Assembly: GCA_001600455.1 (NCBI GenBank) | Contig: BCKC01000008.1 | Span: forward strand, 531,345 to 595,344 | DNA: 64,000 bases | Direction: 5' to 3' | From: Endocalyx cinctus | Taxonomy: Eukaryota; Ascomycota; Sordariomycetes; Amphisphaeriales; Apiosporaceae | Shown here: positions 57,600 to 64,000 of the stretch, one piece after another | Layout of the letters: each line of letters begins with the position of its first letter | Position numbering within the stretch: position 1 is the first letter of the stretch | Notes under the pieces: generated by a model | What the model was told of the DNA's origin: nothing | Databases searched by the model: none | What the model saw: the letters and a program-made list of their open reading frames with translations, nothing else | Made by a program: the position numbers and the translations under genes

Positions 57600-58051
57600 G
57601 GTAGATATACTAATATCTTCATGAGAAGAGATGACTAATTACGAGTGACGAAGGGATAGAGAAGTATTTCTGCTCCGGGCGAAAATTCACATGTATATAT
57701 ATTCACTGTACACTATTTTGTTTCGTTTCACAACATGATACCCTAGATTAAGCAACCCTAATGTATTATCTAAATCCACATATCTTCTCTCCCAATTTCT
57801 TCTAATCCAATAAATAACTAATCCACTACCTTGCGCCAAGAAACCATAAAGCTTTTCCGTTGATTACCCCTTAAACCATCCCATCCTTACCCCCAAACTC
57901 CCCAGATGTGATTTGTTTTACAGGTTGCGGTAACGCTGTCAAAGCATGTCGTCAGATTCCCGGCACTATGGAAAAAAATGATTGACCATTCTTTTCAATC
58001 ATGTCGGTAGAAAAAGACGTAGAAAGCACTCCATAGTGAAGATGTTTCCCC
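57600..58051. other. Convergent intergenic region
   Basis: 3' flanks of the WSC and GPI-anchored protein genes. AT-rich; no gene seen. Confidence 0.6.
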
Positions 58052-59152
58052 TTACAACATTCCAACCAAAAGGACGACAGTTCCTAGGGCCAAGCCCATC
58101 AAAGCCGTGACGGTGCTACCCTCGGTGATCCTGGGTCCGGCCAGACGGCCCGCCGAGGCGCCGCTCTTATCGCTGTTGTCGGACGACCCCGTCTCCGCAG
58201 CAGCAGCGACGGTGCCGATGATCGTGGACGTGGTCGAGGTACCGCTAATGGCGAGCGCGACGGTCGCGGTGCCCGTCTGGGTGATCTGGCTGCCCGCGCC
58301 GTTGGTCGTCGTGACCGTGACGGTCTGGGTCTGGGTAGGACCCCAGCTCCAGCCGGAACCCCAACCGACCCAGCCGTTGAACCCTCCTTGGCCGTTCCAG
58401 CCGCAGCTGGGACCGACGAACCAAGGGGACCCGTCGAAAGCGCAACCCGTCACGGTCACGACGCCGCCGGACCAGGTCTTGGACCCGGAGTACGCGGACG
58501 CCCAGTCGCTCCAGTAGTCCGAGTTGTTGGGTCCGCCCCACTGGCCCTCGCCTCCCGCGCCGCCGAAACCACCACCACCGGCGCCGCCGGGCCCGACGTT
58601 CTTGCCGTTGCTACCCCAGCCGCCGGGCTGCGCCCAGGTGACGGGTCCGGCCGAGTAGGTTATCGTCTGCACGCCGGTGCTGGACGCGGATATGCAGGAG
58701 GAGTAGCGGGAGCAGAGCGAGCTCGAGAGGGAGGAGTAGGAGGAGGCGGCGGTCGTGGTCGAGGAGCAGGCCGAGCTCACGCAGCTGCTGACGCTGTTGC
58801 CCTTGTCGGTGTCGCAGTACTCGGACTGGTCCGGCCACCAGCTGGTGCTTGTGGCGGTTCCGGTGCTGGCGCTCCAGGCGGATGAGAGACACGATTGCTA
58901 AATTGTTCGGATTCTACTGTTAAATCATTATTCTCGTCATGGGAGGGGTGAAATATGCCATATAGGATATAATATGATGGGTTGGGTTCGTAAACTGCTT
59001 CAGCGGTGATATAGGTAGGAGGTATAGGGTTTGACGAGGATAGCGATAAAACAGCTGGATAAGTGACTTACAGCACATTGAGGTGCGCCACCCCACCATT
59101 GCGCCGATACCACGGCTGGGGCTAGAGCGACTGCGACGTTTGTTGCCTTCAT
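58052..59152 (-). CDS. GPI-anchored Gly/Ser-rich secreted protein, CFEM-like N-terminus
   Basis: Exons 59152-59072 and 58897-58052 give 308 aa. Signal peptide MKATNVAVALAPAVVSA. The mature start is QWWGGAPQCAQSCLSSAW, followed by spaced cysteines (EYCD, SSCVSSACSS, SLCSRYSSC). The 'PxCAxxC ... C ... CxxxAC' arrangement is CFEM-like, but whether all eight cysteines fit the domain I could not settle. The middle is Gly/Trp-rich (PGGAGGGGFGG, WVGWGSGWSWGP), then Thr/Ser-rich. The C-terminus has a small-residue site (SGASAG) and a hydrophobic tail (ALMGLALGTVVLLVGML), the usual GPI-attachment signal. It is probably wall- or membrane-bound; CFEM proteins can bind haem or act in wall structure and host contact. 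It runs convergent to the WSC gene. Confidence 0.78.
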
Positions 59153-60600
59153 CTTTGCGGACGTAACAACAAGGTATTAATATGAGAGATGTAGGCGATT
59201 CGTTGTATATGAGATATGTTTGTATTGGTGTTGGGTATATCAGATAATGGAAGAGTGTGCTAGAAATAATGGAAAGAGATCGATATAGTTCTTATATATA
59301 TATGTTTGCGTGTGTGTACTGGTAAAAAACCAGTCGTTACACGGCAGATTCAGAAACATATAAGGCATACTGTCTAAGATGAGGTTGAGTGAAGAAGCAA
59401 ACGTACGGGAATAGTCTGCCCCAAGTCGTCGTCATGGCGCGAGCCTCCCCAAGTCGGCTAGATCTCGGAGAATATTATCTACTGCCATAAGGCGCGGGAA
59501 GATCAACAGCTACATCCCGTAGGTGGGGACAGGTGGAAGTCGTTTTTTTTTAGGCACACTGATAGAGAGAGGGGTTCAGGTCCGGCTCGGACACACAGAG
59601 CCACGCGTCCATGCGACGTCAACATGCATAGAACTCTCGCGCAGCTGAAATGCTGCTTTGTAAAAATAGAAAAAATAACGAATCGAAGCCGCATATACAT
59701 AACGTGACCCGAAAACGCCGTCGACCACCGATTCCTTCGGTTCAGAACTTAGCTTGGGATTATCTATCGTTGTGGAAGTAACACAGCGTCTACCTACCTC
59801 TACTATACACATATGAGAAACATAGTTCCAATAATTCGGGACGATCAAGAAAGTAATTCCTAAGACACCTAAAATTCGAAACGTAAGCGCCTGAGAGCCT
59901 TCTACAGGTCGGTGAATAACATTAGATGTTGGGTAAAGCTGTTTTGGGGGCTGAAGCCAACAGCGGGAAGGGAGTTGGGGATGTCCGATGACCAACGTCA
60001 GAGAGCCAATGAGCGCACGATATCAAGATCTTGGCATACCCTAAAGGGAAACATGGACTCTTTCGGCATGAAGGCGATTAATCGTCGGCACTTTACGCGT
60101 CATGATGACAAGAAAAGAGTTTTGATGCTTGCTTTTATGATCAAAGTAAAGTTACACGACTCGAGGTTTATACTGAAAAGAAGTAGCATTTAGCTCACTA
60201 TTACCGAAATCCGAGGACCTAATGGACTGATATAACAGTTACTTAGTCTATGGCAACAATAGTTGTTTTACAACTCTGGCTCTGAAGAACCAACAAGGTC
60301 AGGAGGCAGATAATCAACACGCAGGACTCGTCATGTTCCCCTCTTCCAAAGCCTCCCCTCATCCTTAAAGCCTCGTACACGAAACTCCATACACGATATG
60401 TCCTAGTGTCACTAAAAAGAAAAAAAGAACTCCAGTACCGCCGATTGGTCGATCTACCCGTCTAATCCCATGGCGGTATCGCACCTTGTCCTATTCATCA
60501 AGTCCCTATGCAAATCAACGCTTCCGCAAAGTTGTCTATAAACACATCACCCTCAAGTACACACCTAACGCCCTCTAAAACGAGACAACGGACGCTTACC
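59153..60600. other. Intergenic region, nothing supported
   Basis: Promoter of the GPI-protein gene at the left and 3' flank of the kinase gene at the right. Short frames near 59576 and 59912 have no domain. Confidence 0.5.
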
Positions 60601-62719
60601 CTAAAGCATCGTACCAAAGGTATCCGTCTGAATTGGTTTGCGAGGACTACCCTCCTCCGTGGTTTTGCGGTGACGGAAAGTGAACCCAACGAAGAGACCC
60701 TTGCCCATCGTTTCCTCACGATCTGCCATATTCTCAAGGGCCTGTTGTTTGTCGTGGACCTCTTTGTACTTGGCCATGTCGGCCTCGTTGCTGAAATCAT
60801 CGAAATAGCCGGCATCTGTTTCCGAGTCCAGCTCAGGAACAAAAGGCGCCTTCGACTGCCTCAGGGTATCCCAGTCTACTTCACTAAAGTATTGATGATC
60901 CATGATGTCCTTAATGTCGGCGAAGCGCTTAGCTCTGGAATTAATACAGCTAGAGGCTTGTTAGTGCCGAAGATAAACTCGTCGTAGATGTGTTACTTAC
61001 GTTGTAATAAAATTCCAAGTACGGTTACTTAAGAAGTAAGAGGGATCTTCCCAAACAGGACGCTTCAGGACTTCCTTCCAATGCTTCAAATTCCGCCAGG
61101 TTTCGTCGGCGGTGGAGCCGGCGAAAGGTGGAAAGCCAGTGAGGGCTTCAAAGAGCATACATCCCAAGCTCCAGTAATCGACGGTGAAATCATATTCATC
61201 GCCTCGGAGGACCTCCGGAGCCATGTAATCAGGTGATCCTACTATAGATTTCGCATAATTCACATCCTTCTCGCGCATTGTCTGGTAGCCTTCTCTCCGT
61301 TCCGCTATCGTTCGTTGGTCCATAGCCTTACCGAACGGCACGTTCGTCTCCGAAGCCTTCTCGAGTCGAACACGCATTGAATTGATCTTGGAAGATGCAA
61401 CGTTGCCGGCGGCCAGACCGAAGTCGGTCAACTTGATATGGCCGGTAGAGTCGACCAGAAAATTTTCTGGTTTCAGATCACGGTGGATGTAGCCAAGTTT
61501 GTGAAGCGCATCGACCGAGCAGAACATCTCGGCTATGTAGAATCGAGCATGTCGGTTCGAGAGAACGCCGGTGTTATTTAGGAGAGTTCGGAAGTCACCC
61601 CCTGGTACATACTCCATAGCAAGATAGATACTCTTGTCATCCTGGAAGGAGTACAGGAGCTTGACTAACCATTCGCTGTTGGCGGTTGTCAAAATATCAC
61701 GTTCGGTAAGAACGTGGCGAATCTCATCAAGCTTGAAAAGTAGCTTTTTGTTCATGACCTTCAATGCGCAAACTTCTTTCGTGTCCTTCTTCTGGGCAAG
61801 GTATACCTGTCCATATCCACCCTGACCGACCTGAGTCAGGATCTGGAAGTCGCCATGTCGAAGGCGTATTCGACGCTTTCGCAAAGCCGCCCGCTCTCTA
61901 CCAGTGTACTTCTGCCACAGATTACTGTACTCTTCATGATCGGTTTCGGGCGGCGGAGGCACTTCTGCTTTGAACGCATTGAGACGTGTTTGTCGAGAAC
62001 CAACGTAGGTAAGGAGGTCGAAGTAGTAGTCTAGAAAATCTTTACATGATATTAATAAAAGGTGTTGGTGATGTCATTCATAAGTGGGGGCTCTATCACT
62101 TACAGAGTTGAGTAACGTTGACTAAACGACGAACATTCGGCTTCTTCAGTATCTCAAGTTCTTCTGCGGTGAGACCTCTCTGAGTATTGAACTTTTTAGT
62201 GGTGGGTGTAGTCGGTCGGCTATCACGAAGGTGATACAAATCCTGGCGCGACAGGGCAGCTTGGTTATGTTGATATGCGAAATCTTTGACGGGAATACGC
62301 GACGGCGGGGTATTTTCTTGGCCTTGCTTCTTCAAGGGGCTTCCGGGGGATTGACCACTTTTATGAACAATACTGTTGTCAATTCCGGAGGGGCTGTTTG
62401 AAAAGTAACTGTCGTCTGCGGTTTGAAGATTGCTCTTAAGCGGCGAGAGAGGGGTAGTCGTGGTACTCTGGGGTCTACCAAGCCTGACGGGACTGCCGAG
62501 GGGATTGGTGGTATTGAGTTTCAAGCCATTTTCGAAAGCAGTAGGGAGTTCATGTGCTCCGGGAGGTAGCGTCTTCTTGCTTGGACTACCTTCAGGCGTT
62601 GAAATGGGCGCAATAAAGTCATTTTTCCTACTCGGCGTATTGGGACGTTCACTCGTTGGCGTTTTCGCCTCTTTGGATGCCCCAGAAGTGGGAAACATAT
62701 TAGAAATGAAGCTCGCCAT
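60601..62719 (-). CDS. dbf2: Septation protein kinase Dbf2/Sid2 (SidB)
   Basis: Exons 62719-62104, 62030-61001 and 60949-60601 give 664 aa. A Ser/Thr/Pro-rich N-terminus with many SP/TP sites is followed by the Mob-binding region (LYYYFDLLTYVGSRQTRL) and an AGC/NDR kinase domain: GQGGYGQV (274-281), K296, HRDLKPEN (388-395), DFG (408), the long NDR insert, and AKSIVGSPDYMAPEVLRG. The C-terminal hydrophobic motif is FVGFTF. With Mob1 the kinase is the last step of the septation initiation network/mitotic exit pathway and drives septum formation. The third exon was opened at the CTCTAG acceptor because it restores TCINSRAKRF; a second AG 15 nt later would drop CINSR. Close identity to recalled SidB/DBF-2 makes this firm. 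Confidence 0.94.
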
Positions 62720-63716
62720 TTGAGAGAGATGGTCAATAGTGTCAATATAATCTGATAGACGGGACGACGAGATAGAGTAAAACAAGGGAGAAGAAAGGTA
62801 CGTGTTTCGTTCAACAAAAACAAGTATTATTATTATGGGATGGAGGAATATAGGAAAGAATAAGAAACTCGCAAAATATGCGAGGTTCTAAGTTAAGGAA
62901 GACAACAAAATGCAATCTTCATGCACTTTTGGTAATCATGCGATAGAAGAATTGATGTTTGTTTTTTTTTGCCTTTCTTTCTTTTTTTTTTTTTTATTTA
63001 TTATTATTGGTAAATAATAAAATTGATGATATGATAGCTGATGGCTAATGGCTGATGGAATGAAACCAATATCAACAACATATTGGCATAAGTAGATTGG
63101 GCATTGGCGCGCATAGTGGGGTTATAGAGAGGTACGACGTCAAAAGTCAACATCGTCTCCCCAGCAGCGAAGAATAATAATACGGTGTATTATACTGTGC
63201 AACTTATAATGTAGTCACTTGGTATTTTATACTACTTTTTGGTATTATATATGGACTCTCCTATCTATTAAGTACTAAGTAATCAATAAATAAATATTTA
63301 GTATCTTATACCCCTATATAATAAGATATTGTATCTTTTTTTTTTTTTAATTGCTATGGATCAGTATTCATGAAAGACAATCATGTATGTAGTGTACCGA
63401 CTACGAAATACCAGCATACATAAATACGGTAAGGTACCTAGTAGTGCATGAATTTAGCATGTACTATAAATTACTAAGCACTTGGTATGCTCTATTTCTG
63501 TATACAGTTATCCGATTATCTATACACTGTATGTGTTTCTCTACTGTGACGCAACCCGAAAAAAAAAATAAAGCTTCCCGTTGCTAGGATATCGCGATCT
63601 TGAAATCTTAGTCAAATACAACTACTTATCTTCCAATCAATATAACATAAAATTATTGACAACAAACATATTGTTATAAAGCTGACTCCGATATATTTAT
63701 TAGTTTTATCACGGCT
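62720..63716. promoter_or_regulatory. Divergent promoter of dbf2 and the WBP11-like gene
   Basis: An AT-rich region of about 1 kb between two divergent starts, with T-rich tracts near 62980 and 63335 and short TAGGTACC-type words near 63434. No gene or defined site is supported. Confidence 0.45.
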
Positions 63717-64000
63717 ATGGCAAAAGAACGTAATTTCAACCCCGTGCAAGCGCAGCGTAAAGCTGACAAGGCGAAAGCTATTAAGAAAGGTATGTTTTTT
63801 CTTCTCTAACAAAATTTCAATGATTACCAATGATACTTACATCGCTCTTTTGTCTTCTACAGGAAAAACGGAAGCTAGCAATAGAAGAAACGAAAAGCTC
63901 GCCAAGCGAAACCCGGAAAGGATACGAAAACAGATTGACGACCTGAAGAAAATCACAGAAAGCGGCGGCAAACTCACAAAACACGAAGAATCCGTGTTAG
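63717..64000 (+). CDS. WW-domain-binding protein 11-like (partial, runs off the end)
   Basis: Exon 1 is 63717-63789; exon 2 starts at 63863 and is open to the window end. The translation MAKERNFNPVQAQRKADKAK, then AIKKGKTEASNRRNEKLAKR, NPERIRKQIDDLKK and GGKLTKHEESVL is the conserved N-terminal WBP11 domain (PF09429). WBP11 family proteins are nuclear, work with the spliceosome and bind WW-domain partners through proline-rich C-terminal repeats, which would lie outside the window. The 73-nt intron sits after codon 24 and restores a Gly codon. Confidence 0.88.

Noticed and set aside
60601..60903. Separate 100-aa protein at the 3' end of the kinase gene
   Set aside because: It is the last exon of the Dbf2/Sid2 kinase and joins exon 2 in phase.

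Overview
The window is nuclear DNA of a filamentous ascomycete (Pezizomycotina, most likely Sordariomycetes). The genes are eukaryotic and fungal. Most are split by short introns (about 48-340 nt) with GTAAGT-like donors, TACTAAC-like branch points and AG acceptors. They include an AreA/NIT2 GATA factor, a Zn2Cys6 regulator, an Och1 mannosyltransferase, a WSC sensor and a septation kinase. The class-level placement is inference. Several reading frames run on into introns, so I rebuilt the gene models by hand, matching splice sites, phase and recalled family sequences. No alignment was run.

Layout. 0.3-3.7 kb: a New1/Elf1-type eEF3-like ATPase (-). 7.1-14.3 kb: a fungal regulator with a PF11951-type domain, a five-exon DUF3237 protein that appears only after splicing, and a small coiled-coil protein (all +), with an assembly gap in a poly-T tract at 10.2 kb. 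16.4-22.1 kb: an Och1-like mannosyltransferase, a mitochondrial ACSF2-like acyl-CoA synthetase read through a GC-AG intron, and a small membrane protein resembling the small subunit of serine palmitoyltransferase. 25-32.7 kb: a leucine-rich-repeat protein, a phosducin-like CCT co-chaperone, ribosomal protein eS27 and a PIP-box-bearing ribonucleotide-reductase inhibitor. 33.5-41.6 kb: an MFS transporter diverging from a Zn2Cys6 regulator, followed by an old-yellow-enzyme-type oxidoreductase and a secreted CREG-like protein. 43.8-47 kb: AreA/NIT2. 47-55.4 kb: a gene-poor, AT-rich stretch. 55.4-64 kb: a WSC-domain sensor, a GPI-anchored Gly/Ser-rich wall protein, the Dbf2/Sid2 kinase and the 5' end of a WBP11-like splicing factor gene.

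Most genes are housekeeping or regulatory: translation (New1-like, eS27), chaperoning (phosducin-like), dNTP control (RNR inhibitor), nitrogen control (AreA), septation (Dbf2), and wall or glycan work (Och1, WSC, GPI protein). The part that looks like an accessory system is 33.5-40 kb. There a regulator and a transporter share a 485-bp promoter carrying a perfect CGG-N5-CCG palindrome and a near copy, with a flavin oxidoreductase converging on the regulator. That these genes form one catabolic or detoxification unit is inference. I found no rRNA, convincing tRNA, intact transposon or CRISPR array.
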